From an uncultured Bryobacterales bacterium (GTDB taxonomy: Bacteria > Acidobacteriota > Terriglobia > Bryobacterales > UBA6623), in NCBI GenBank assembly GCA_946887065.1, contig CAMPKL010000261.1, forward strand, positions 1 to 5,852: DNA of 5,852 bases, given 5' to 3'. A program made the position numbers and the translations under genes. The notes under the pieces are model-generated. The model had not been told where the DNA came from, did not search any database, and was given only the letters and a program-made list of their open reading frames with translations. The stretch's first letter is position 1. Each line of letters opens with the position of its first letter. This document shows positions 1 through 4,731 of this stretch, piece by piece.

Positions 1-1328
1 TCGTGCAAGCCGGCCAGCAAGGTCAGCGCGTTTGCGAAACACTGCCGGGCAGCACGCTGTTGGCCGCCGCGCACGAGCAAAAGCCCGAGGTGGTAGTGGG
101 CAAGGACGAATTTCCGGTCCAGATACACCGAGCGCCGCAGGGACTTCTCCGCTTCGCCAAAGCGGCCCAGTTGCTCCTGAATCAGAGCCAAGTAGAAGTG
201 CGGTATCGGGTCCAAGGGACCCTCCTCGATTAACCCAGAGCAAAGAGCTTCGGCCTTAGCCCAGGCTCCGGCATCCGCTAGACTGCGTACCTCGCCCAGA
301 AATCGCTCCGGGGGGCGCCCGCCGCTCGAAGTCGCCGGATCGGCGGCAGGCAAGGCAGGCGGCGGATCTACTTCTTGCGTGCCGCCTCCGTTTTGCGTGC
401 CGGCCGCCGCCAGAACGGGGTTCCCCGCGAATGCCTGCGCCGACGCGTCGTGCAAGGCGGAACCTGCAACGTCCGGTCCGCCCGGTTTGCGATAGACGGA
501 AACGCCGTTTTGGGATACAGCCTCGAATCTTCGGAACGTGTTCGGGTCGTGATCGGCATGTCCCACTACGAGCCACGCCTGCGGAACCAGACAATCGTGC
601 AACCGGTGAACGACAGCGGCAGCCGTGGGCCTGTCGAAGTAGATCATCACGTTGCGGCACAGAATCAAGTCGAACGAGAAAAGGCCGTTCAACCAAGAGG
701 GCGTCTGATGCTTGACGAGGTTGTGATATTGGAAACCGACGCCCTGCTTATAGCGGTCGGCGATCCGCCAGTGGTTCCCGTCGGCGACGAAGCACCGTTC
801 GCGAACTTCGTCAGGCGTTGAACGCAGAGCCCACTTTTCGTAGCAACCGCTCTGGGCTTGCGTCAGAAGGCGGCGGTTGACGTCGGTCCCAAGGATAGAG
901 ATGTCCCATCCCGCGGTCTGCGCGCGAAACTCGTCTTGCAGGACGACGGACAGGGAATAAGCCTCGGCTCCGCTGGCGCAGCCGGCGCTCCAGATCCGCA
1001 TCGTTTTCCGCGGCCGGTTTCTCCGCAGCAGATCCGGCATAATCAGACCGCGTAACACGTCGAACTGCCTTTCGTCCCGAAAGAAGAACGTTTCGCCGAT
1101 AGTGAGTTCGGCGATGAGATGGTCCAGTTCGCTCTGCCCTAGCACGCCGTCGTGCAGCAGCGTTAGATACGTTCCATAGGCAGTCAGCCCCAGCGACCGC
1201 AGGCGGCGATCGATCCGCTCCTCGAAGTCGTCATCCCTCGTCTCGTAATACGCCAGCCCCGTGGATGCCACGACGTAGTCCTTCAATTCCCGGTACTTGT
1301 CATCGCGTGAGGCTGAGAGCGCCCTCAT
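1..1328 (-). CDS. cheR: CheR-type chemoreceptor methyltransferase with C-terminal TPRs (3' end cut by window edge)
   Basis: This gene encodes an S-adenosylmethionine-dependent glutamate methyltransferase that would methylate chemoreceptors in the cytoplasm. The frame is open from ATG 1328 to the left edge (442 codons, no stop). Visible parts are: an N-terminal helical domain at about residues 8-75; the FFFRD motif at 81-85, matching the FFR of CheR; the SAM-binding loop WSAGCASGAEAYS at 113-125; GTD at 147-149, the usual SAM-ribose aspartate; and CRNVMIYF at 224-231. A low-complexity Pro/Ala/Gly linker (about 283-340) leads to roughly three TPR units (about 341-442). The start overlaps the cheW stop as ATGA and has GGAAGAGG at 1336-1343, seven bases upstream, so translation is probably coupled. 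A fused TPR is typical of WspC/FrzF-like enzymes of alternative chemosensory arrays, not of core flagellar CheR. The family is sure; the array class is inferred. The C-terminus is not seen. Confidence 0.95.
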   Translation of the reverse strand, partial: MRALSASRDDKYRELKDYVVASTGLAYYETRDDDFEERIDRRLRSLGLTAYGTYLTLLHDGVLGQSELDHLIAELTIGETFFFRDERQFDVLRGLIMPDLLRRNRPRKTMRIWSAGCASGAEAYSLSVVLQDEFRAQTAGWDISILGTDVNRRLLTQAQSGCYEKWALRSTPDEVRERCFVADGNHWRIADRYKQGVGFQYHNLVKHQTPSWLNGLFSFDLILCRNVMIYFDRPTAAAVVHRLHDCLVPQAWLVVGHADHDPNTFRRFEAVSQNGVSVYRKPGGPDVAGSALHDASAQAFAGNPVLAAAGTQNGGGTQEVDPPPALPAADPATSSGGRPPERFLGEVRSLADAGAWAKAEALCSGLIEEGPLDPIPHFYLALIQEQLGRFGEAEKSLRRSVYLDRKFVLAHYHLGLLLVRGGQQRAARQCFANALTLLAGLH

Positions 1329-1873
1329 GCATCGGCCTCTTCCAACTCCATCAGCCGCCTGTGCTCAATTTCTTGGTGTTCCGAGATCCGCCTCTTCTCC
1401 TGGGCCAACAGCAGCCGGTCGACGCGAAGCACGTGGACGGGCGCCCGCGCCGTGAACAGTACTCCCTCCACGCAATCGTTGAATACGCTATCGTCCGACG
1501 CCGGCAACAGTTCGTCCGGCCCGAGGGAGACGACGTTGCGGACTTCGTCGGCGAGCAGCGCCAGCGGGGTTTCTCCGTGCAGAACGATAATCTGCGTGTG
1601 ACGGCGCAGGATGATAGGCGAGAGACCGAAAAGCCGTTCCATCCGAAGCACCGGCGTAATTTCGCCCCGCAGGTTGAGGAATCCCTCCAGCAACGGAGGA
1701 AGACCCGGCGGCCGAGCGAGATCGCACATCGGTACGATTTCGCGGACCTGCTCCATAGGCAGGCCGCAGGAATACCCGCTCACTTCGAAGACCACGACTT
1801 TATCTTTTACAGACGTCGACCGCTCGCGCTCAGCGCCGCCGAATGGCTGTCTCTCCCGACGGTCTTCATCCAT
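1325..1873 (-). CDS. cheW: CheW-like chemosensory coupling protein
   Basis: This is a 182-residue CheW-domain adaptor that would link chemoreceptors to the histidine kinase CheA. The core begins at about residue 25 (VVVFEVSGYSCGLPMEQVREI) and contains the family signature NLRGEITPVLRM at 67-78, whose Arg69 matches the conserved interface arginine. The domain ends near residue 157. A hydrophilic tail of about 22 residues precedes it, and a highly charged, probably helical tail (about 155-182) follows it; such a tail is common in CheW proteins of alternative arrays. ATG 1873 is the only ATG that keeps the whole domain, since the frame is open upstream to a TAA near 1994-1996 but has no other standard start. 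There is no clear Shine-Dalgarno, so the start is less certain than the gene. It is the first gene of the leftward operon as far as visible and overlaps cheR by four bases. Confidence 0.93.
   Translation of the reverse strand: MDEDRRERQPFGGAERERSTSVKDKVVVFEVSGYSCGLPMEQVREIVPMCDLARPPGLPPLLEGFLNLRGEITPVLRMERLFGLSPIILRRHTQIIVLHGETPLALLADEVRNVVSLGPDELLPASDDSVFNDCVEGVLFTARAPVHVLRVDRLLLAQEKRRISEHQEIEHRRLMELEEADA
1336..1343 (-). promoter_or_regulatory. Ribosome binding site of cheR inside the cheW 3' end
   Basis: GGAAGAGG on the minus strand lies seven bases before ATG 1328. It decides between this start and a second, out-of-frame ATG at 1332. Together with the ATGA overlap it suggests coupled translation of cheW and cheR. 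Confidence 0.6.
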
Positions 1874-2068
1874 ACTGCTGGTCTGCCGCGGGGCGCCATC
1901 GGTTCGAAACGCAACGTCCGCAATGCGCTTATCGGCGCCGCCCCGAGAAAGGTTTAGCTGAGACGTCCTCCACGCTTCCCGTGGTTCGCGCCGTTAAGAC
2001 GCGAGCGCGATCAGTCCGATAAGACGAGTCATGGACCCGGAGTCGTCATCGGCAGGAGGTGGGATGCT
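1874..2068. promoter_or_regulatory. Divergent intergenic region between cheW and the response regulator
   Basis: This 195-base gap must supply promoters for the leftward cheW-cheR operon and probably for the rightward response regulator. No convincing -10/-35 pair or -24/-12 (sigma-54) element is visible on either strand; the DNA is GC-rich. Local features are the 8-base palindrome CGGCGCCG (1933-1940) and a short inverted repeat, TCGCGC (1986-1991) with GCGCGA (2005-2010). Neither can be assigned a function. The cheW frame stays open back to about 1994, but no alternative standard start lies in it. Confidence 0.4.
2054..2060 (+). promoter_or_regulatory. Strong ribosome binding site selecting a TTG start
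   Basis: AGGAGGT is a full anti-16S complement and ends eight bases before TTG 2069. The nearer ATG at 2064 reads ATG CTT TGA and stops at once, so the site most likely serves the TTG. Confidence 0.8.
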
Positions 2069-2551
2069 TTGAATCTCACGATCAGACCTTCAAGGATTTT
2101 ATTGATCGACGACAATCCGACGGACGTTTTGCTTACGCGGAGGGCCCTTGCCGCCGTCGGCCTTCCCCACGAATTGCAGGTTGCCCAGGATGGAGAGGAG
2201 GGCCTCAATGCCTTGCTGTCCTGCGATTCCGATCGAGCCGAGCAGCCGGACCTGATCCTGCTCGACCTCAACATGCCGAGGAAGGACGGTTTTGAAGTCT
2301 TGAGAGAATTGAGAGCGCAACGGGCCATCGGCAACATACCCGTTGTCATTCTCACTTCATCCACGAACCACCGTGACGTGGAACGCTGCTATGCGCTCCA
2401 TGCCAATTCCTACATGGCCAAGCCGTTCGAGTACGAGGAATTGAGAAGGATGATGTTGGCGGTTAGCGAGTATTGGTTTGGCCATTCAATGCTTCCTGGA
2501 CAAGGAGCCGATGCGTCGTCGAGATCGCGTTCGCCCAGCGCGGCGAACTGA
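2069..2551 (+). CDS. Single-domain (CheY/Rcp1-like) response regulator, TTG start
   Basis: This is a 160-residue stand-alone receiver protein, expected to be phosphorylated on aspartate by a histidine kinase and to act through protein contacts, since no DNA-binding or enzymatic domain follows. All catalytic positions are present: the acidic pair D14-D15 (ILLIDDNPTD), phospho-acceptor D66 (LLDLNMPRKDGF), T96 (VVILTSS), Y115 and K118 (KPF). The N-terminal pattern IDDNPTDVLLTRRAL and the late EYWF...LP segment fit the Rcp1-like subgroup, which often pairs with bacteriophytochrome or hybrid kinases. The last 16 or so residues are Ser/Arg-rich and look disordered. The start is TTG 2069, supported by AGGAGGT eight bases upstream. 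It is divergent from the cheW-cheR operon and may be an output of that array, but no sequence evidence proves this. It converges with the tetR gene, 31 bases away. Confidence 0.93.
   Translation: MNLTIRPSRILLIDDNPTDVLLTRRALAAVGLPHELQVAQDGEEGLNALLSCDSDRAEQPDLILLDLNMPRKDGFEVLRELRAQRAIGNIPVVILTSSTNHRDVERCYALHANSYMAKPFEYEELRRMMLAVSEYWFGHSMLPGQGADASSRSRSPSAAN
2529..2548 (+). terminator. Perfect 7-bp stem-loop at the 3' end of the response regulator gene
   Basis: GTTCGCC (2529-2535) pairs with GGCGAAC (2542-2548) around the loop CAGCGC. The stem ends directly before the TGA stop at 2549-2551. No T-tract follows, so this is not a classical intrinsic terminator. It could stabilise the mRNA end or assist termination in the short gap between convergent genes, or it could be chance in GC-rich coding DNA. 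Confidence 0.25.
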
Positions 2552-2582
2552 CGGAGTCCCGTGCAACTTCTCAGCCAAACGA

Positions 2583-3260
2583 CTAGGGCGATTGGCGCAC
2601 GCGGTCAACTGCATCCGATTCCTTGCGTCGTTCCGCTGGCGCAGCGTAGTACTTAAGAAATAACGCAACGGCCGAGGACAGGACCTTCTTGAGTTTCACC
2701 GAAGAAGGTTCGGGGCGATTGAAGATTCGGGGCCAGAACGCGGCGCCGCTCAGCATGGATTCGAACTGTTCGGCCGCGACCTGGGAGTCGTCGCACACCA
2801 AGCGGCCGTCCGCGACGCCGGCCGCGATCCACTTGCGAAAACCGTCTTTGCTCTCATGAATGCGGCAGTAGGCGTCGTTCGCCATGTCGGGCGTGCGCAA
2901 GTGTTCCGCAATGGTGACGCGGGCGAACTTCATGAAGCTCGGACACATCATGAGGTCGATTTTCCGGCGTCCGATTTCCATCAGTTGGTCTTCAAGACCC
3001 CGCGCTGGGTCGTAGCGGATGGCGGAGATCGCGACGATCTCGTCGATCATCTCGTCGGTGATCGCTTCAAACAGGGCTTCTTTGTTCTCGAAGTGGTTGT
3101 AGATCGTGCGCTTGGATACGCCGGCGCGTTCAGCGACGCGATCCATGCTGGTGCCTTCAAAGCCGTTCGCTTGAAATTCTTCAGCGGCCGCTTCCAAAAT
3201 GGCGCAGCGCTTCCGCTCGGTTCTCGTTCTTTCTGTTGCTACTTCAGCCACTCGTGCCAT
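2583..3260 (-). CDS. TetR-family repressor with AefR-like C-terminal domain
   Basis: This 225-residue protein is a likely ligand-controlled dimeric repressor of the divergent RND efflux operon and of itself. An N-terminal TetR DNA-binding domain spans about residues 15-62, with the helix-turn-helix at 37-57 (SMDRVAERAGVSKRTIYNHF). The C-terminal ligand and dimer part, from about residue 88, resembles AefR-like domains (AEHLRTPDMANDAYCRIHES, then FESMLSGAAFWPRIF). Its length is typical for the family. ATG 3260 is chosen over GTG 3263, which adds one residue; neither has a recognisable Shine-Dalgarno. Two operator-like repeats lie just upstream, the nearer edge only seven bases before the ATG, so autoregulation is likely. 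Divergent placement next to adaptor and pump genes is the standard TetR-RND arrangement. The inducer cannot be told from sequence. The role as regulator of its neighbour is inferred from context and the operator sites. Confidence 0.95.
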   Translation of the reverse strand: MARVAEVATERTRTERKRCAILEAAAEEFQANGFEGTSMDRVAERAGVSKRTIYNHFENKEALFEAITDEMIDEIVAISAIRYDPARGLEDQLMEIGRRKIDLMMCPSFMKFARVTIAEHLRTPDMANDAYCRIHESKDGFRKWIAAGVADGRLVCDDSQVAAEQFESMLSGAAFWPRIFNRPEPSSVKLKKVLSSAVALFLKYYAAPAERRKESDAVDRVRQSP

Positions 3261-3267
3261 CACCGGA

Positions 3268-3291
3268 AAAGTACACTAAGGGGTTTACTTT
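3268..3291. promoter_or_regulatory. Operator candidate 1 (palindrome AAAGTACAC-N6-GTTTACTTT)
   Basis: The two 9-base arms are complementary at eight of nine pairs around a 6-base centre. The site covers the probable -35 of the efflux promoter (3284-3289) and lies in the tetR leader. From memory, the arrangement fits the GTAnAC-N6-GTnTAC type of operator reported for BreR, a TetR repressor of a Vibrio RND system. That recall was not checked. It is the natural target for the adjacent TetR protein. Confidence 0.65.
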
Positions 3292-3312
3292 CCGTTCCGC
3301 CGTTTGTATACT
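3284..3312 (+). promoter_or_regulatory. Probable sigma-70-type promoter of the efflux operon
   Basis: TTTACT (3284-3289, four of six bases to TTGACA) is followed after 17 bases by TATACT (3307-3312, five of six to TATAAT). Transcription would start near 3319, giving a leader of about 110 bases. The region is conspicuously AT-rich against the GC-rich genes around it. Both elements fall in or against the operator candidates. Confidence 0.5.
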
Positions 3313-3331
3313 ACACCGTATAGTTTACTTC
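3306..3331. promoter_or_regulatory. Operator candidate 2, repeating site 1 at a 40-base offset
   Basis: TACAC (3312-3316) and GTTTACTT (3323-3330) repeat exactly the bases at 3272-3276 and 3283-3290, with the same 6-base spacing. In the same stretch, 3306-3328 is also an imperfect 23-base palindrome centred on 3317 (GTATACTACAC and GTATAGTTTAC, nine of eleven pairs). It overlaps the -10 elements and probable start sites of both divergent promoters, so binding here would block the pump and the repressor gene. Confidence 0.55.
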
Positions 3332-3337
3332 TGTCCA
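3308..3337 (-). promoter_or_regulatory. Possible promoter of the tetR gene
   Basis: On the minus strand TGGACA (3337-3332, five of six) is followed after 18 bases by TAGTAT (3313-3308, four of six). This -10 shares almost all its bases with the -10 of the efflux promoter, so the two would compete for RNA polymerase and be repressed together. The match is modest and other placements are possible. Confidence 0.3.
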
Positions 3338-3363
3338 GGGCAATATCCTGAAATCGACAGAAG
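3328..3363 (+). other. Leader stem-loop 1 of the efflux mRNA
   Basis: CTTCTGTC (3328-3335) pairs perfectly with GACAGAAG (3356-3363). Stacked inside, CAGG (3336-3339) pairs with CCTG (3347-3350) around a 7-base loop, leaving a 5-base bulge (3351-3355). That makes 12 base pairs just after the predicted transcription start. It may protect the 5' end, act as a cis-regulatory RNA, or be a further DNA operator. Confidence 0.45.
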
Positions 3364-3388
3364 GATAGCAGAGACGGTTTGGAGGGAT

Positions 3389-3414
3389 GGGCGGATTCGG
3401 AACACGAAACGCCC
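3389..3414 (+). other. Leader stem-loop 2, directly before the adaptor ribosome binding site
   Basis: GGGCG (3389-3393) pairs with CGCCC (3410-3414), and TTCG (3396-3399) pairs with CGAA (3405-3408) around the loop GAACA, with a small internal loop between. The stem ends three bases before the AGGAG at 3418, so its folding could influence translation of the adaptor. Confidence 0.35.
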
Positions 3415-3417
3415 GAG

Positions 3418-3422
3418 AGGAG
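3418..3422 (+). promoter_or_regulatory. Ribosome binding site deciding the adaptor start
   Basis: AGGAG lies nine bases before ATG 3432. The in-frame ATG at 3387 has a GGAGG only one base away, too close to work normally, so 3432 is preferred. Confidence 0.7.
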
Positions 3423-3431
3423 AGCATCCCC

Positions 3432-4712
3432 ATGTTGCGGTTCACACACACAGCAGCGGCGCTGGCGTTGGCGGCGGTTCTGGCCGGCTGCGGCCGAGGA
3501 AACGCCGATCAGGCCCCAATGGGCGCCCAACCCCCGGCGCCGGAAGTCCAGGTCCAGAAGGTGGAAGCGCTGTCGCTTCCCTACTATTTGGAGTTCGTTG
3601 GATCGACTCGCGCGATTGACACCGTCGAGATTCGGGCGCGCGTCGAAGGGTTTATCGAGCAACGCCTTTTCGAGGCGGGCGAGACGGTAAAGCCGAATCA
3701 ATTGCTCTATCGAATCGATCCCCGGACGTACGAGGCGGACCTGAAAGAAGCGCGAGCGGCTTTGAACGACGCCGCAGCGCAGTTGGTGAAGGCGCGTGAA
3801 GGCGTCGAGTTGCTGCGTGCCGAGGCGGAACTGGTCGAGGCGCAGGCGGAGCTCGCTCGGGCGCGTCAAGACATCGCGCGCATTCGTCCACTGGCGGCCG
3901 AGGAAGCGGTTTCGGCGCAAGTCCTGGATTCCGCCGAGGCAGCGGAAAAAGTCGCTGCCGCACAAGTCAAAGCCAAACAGGCGGAAGCGGACCAGGAGCG
4001 CCTGACACAGCGTACGGACATCGAACGAGCGGCCGCCGCGGTGGAGCGTTCGGAAGCGGTCCTGCGGCGAGCGGAGTTGAACCTGGAATGGACCAGCATC
4101 CGCGCGCCGGTAGGCGGCCGCATCGGCGAGTCGCTCGGGCAAGTGGGCTCGCTCGTGACGCCTGGTTCGCCGGAGCCGCTAACCGAGTTGTCGCCGCTCA
4201 ATCCAATTTCGGTGAGCTTCCAGGTGAGCGAACGCGACTACTTGGAGCATTTCGACGGCGGCACGGTGGCGAAGGGAGCTGCGTTTTCCCTGGTGCTGGC
4301 GAATGGAGAAGAATTTCCGCACGAAGGCAAATTCCGCAGCGCGGAACGAGCATTGGATACCAAGACCGGCACGCTGCAGTTAACGGCGGACTTCCCGAAC
4401 CCAGAGGGCACGCTGCTGCCCGGACAGTTCGCGCGTGTGCGCTGGCGCGCGGGCCAAAGAGACGGCGTCTTCTTGGCTCCGCAGAAAGCCGTGCAGCAGC
4501 TGCAGGGAATGCGCTCGGTATTGCTCGTGGGCGCTGACAATACCGTCGTGGCGCGGACGGTTACCGTCAGCGAGCAACAGGGCGAGAATTGGGTCGTCCG
4601 CGAAGGTCTCAAGGACGGCGATCGCATCATCGTCGACGGACTGCAGTTCTTGCAGCCCGGCATGAAAGTCATCCCGGTGGAAGCGACGCCAGCGGCGCCG
4701 AACGCCGGTTAG
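3432..4712 (+). CDS. RND efflux periplasmic adaptor lipoprotein (AcrA/MexA type membrane fusion protein)
   Basis: This 426-residue adaptor would be anchored in the inner membrane by lipid and join an RND pump to an outer-membrane channel. Residues 1-20 are a lipoprotein signal peptide ending in the lipobox LAGC (Cys20). Then come: a lipoyl half-motif at about 65-96 (RARVEGFIEQRLFEAGETV); a long alpha-hairpin at about 99-220; the second lipoyl half at about 222-256 (RAPVGGRIGESLGQVGSLV); a beta-barrel at about 258-345; and a membrane-proximal domain to about 415. The hairpin tip shows the channel-contacting RLS pattern as R150, L154 and S161, with the same spacing as I recall for AcrA. Each hairpin arm appears 23-25 residues longer than in AcrA. 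ATG 3432 is chosen because it gives a proper signal peptide and a well-placed AGGAG. The permease follows after 19 bases, so the two are surely co-transcribed. Substrate is unknown; multidrug, solvent or bile-like compounds are usual for this family. Confidence 0.96.
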   Translation: MLRFTHTAAALALAAVLAGCGRGNADQAPMGAQPPAPEVQVQKVEALSLPYYLEFVGSTRAIDTVEIRARVEGFIEQRLFEAGETVKPNQLLYRIDPRTYEADLKEARAALNDAAAQLVKAREGVELLRAEAELVEAQAELARARQDIARIRPLAAEEAVSAQVLDSAEAAEKVAAAQVKAKQAEADQERLTQRTDIERAAAAVERSEAVLRRAELNLEWTSIRAPVGGRIGESLGQVGSLVTPGSPEPLTELSPLNPISVSFQVSERDYLEHFDGGTVAKGAAFSLVLANGEEFPHEGKFRSAERALDTKTGTLQLTADFPNPEGTLLPGQFARVRWRAGQRDGVFLAPQKAVQQLQGMRSVLLVGADNTVVARTVTVSEQQGENWVVREGLKDGDRIIVDGLQFLQPGMKVIPVEATPAAPNAG

Positions 4713-4718
4713 CCAGAC

Positions 4719-4722
4719 GGAG
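4719..4722 (+). promoter_or_regulatory. Ribosome binding site of the RND permease
   Basis: GGAG lies nine bases before ATG 4732 in the 19-base gap after the adaptor stop. It supports separate but efficient initiation within one operon. Confidence 0.6.
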
Positions 4723-4731
4723 CATCCGATC

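Noticed and set aside
375..821. A 148-residue plus-strand open frame opposite cheR
   Set aside because: The minus-strand frame carries all the CheR motifs continuously across this stretch. The plus-strand product has no recognisable motif and no ribosome binding site was evident.
1265..1957. A 230-residue plus-strand open frame across the cheR start, cheW and the intergenic region
   Set aside because: It is a shadow of cheW: the minus strand has a full CheW domain with NLRGEITPV, while this product has no domain I recognise.
1986..2010. Short inverted repeat TCGCGC/GCGCGA upstream of the response regulator
   Set aside because: A 6-bp GC-only stem with a 13-base loop is weak evidence in DNA this GC-rich, and it is not placed against any recognisable promoter.
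2029..2364. A minus-strand open frame opposite the response regulator
   Set aside because: The plus strand encodes a receiver with every catalytic residue and has a strong Shine-Dalgarno. The antisense product is unlike any family I know.
3285..4142. A 285-residue minus-strand open frame opposite the adaptor gene
   Set aside because: It lies antisense to a clear membrane fusion protein, is rich in Arg and Leu as expected for the complement of GC-rich coding DNA, shows no family motif, and runs into the divergent promoter region.
3422..4727. Shared GAGCATCC just before both the adaptor and permease starts (3422-3429 and 4720-4727)
   Set aside because: Eight identical bases including part of each ribosome binding site can arise by chance or from similar initiation needs; the distances to the ATGs differ and no structure supports a function.
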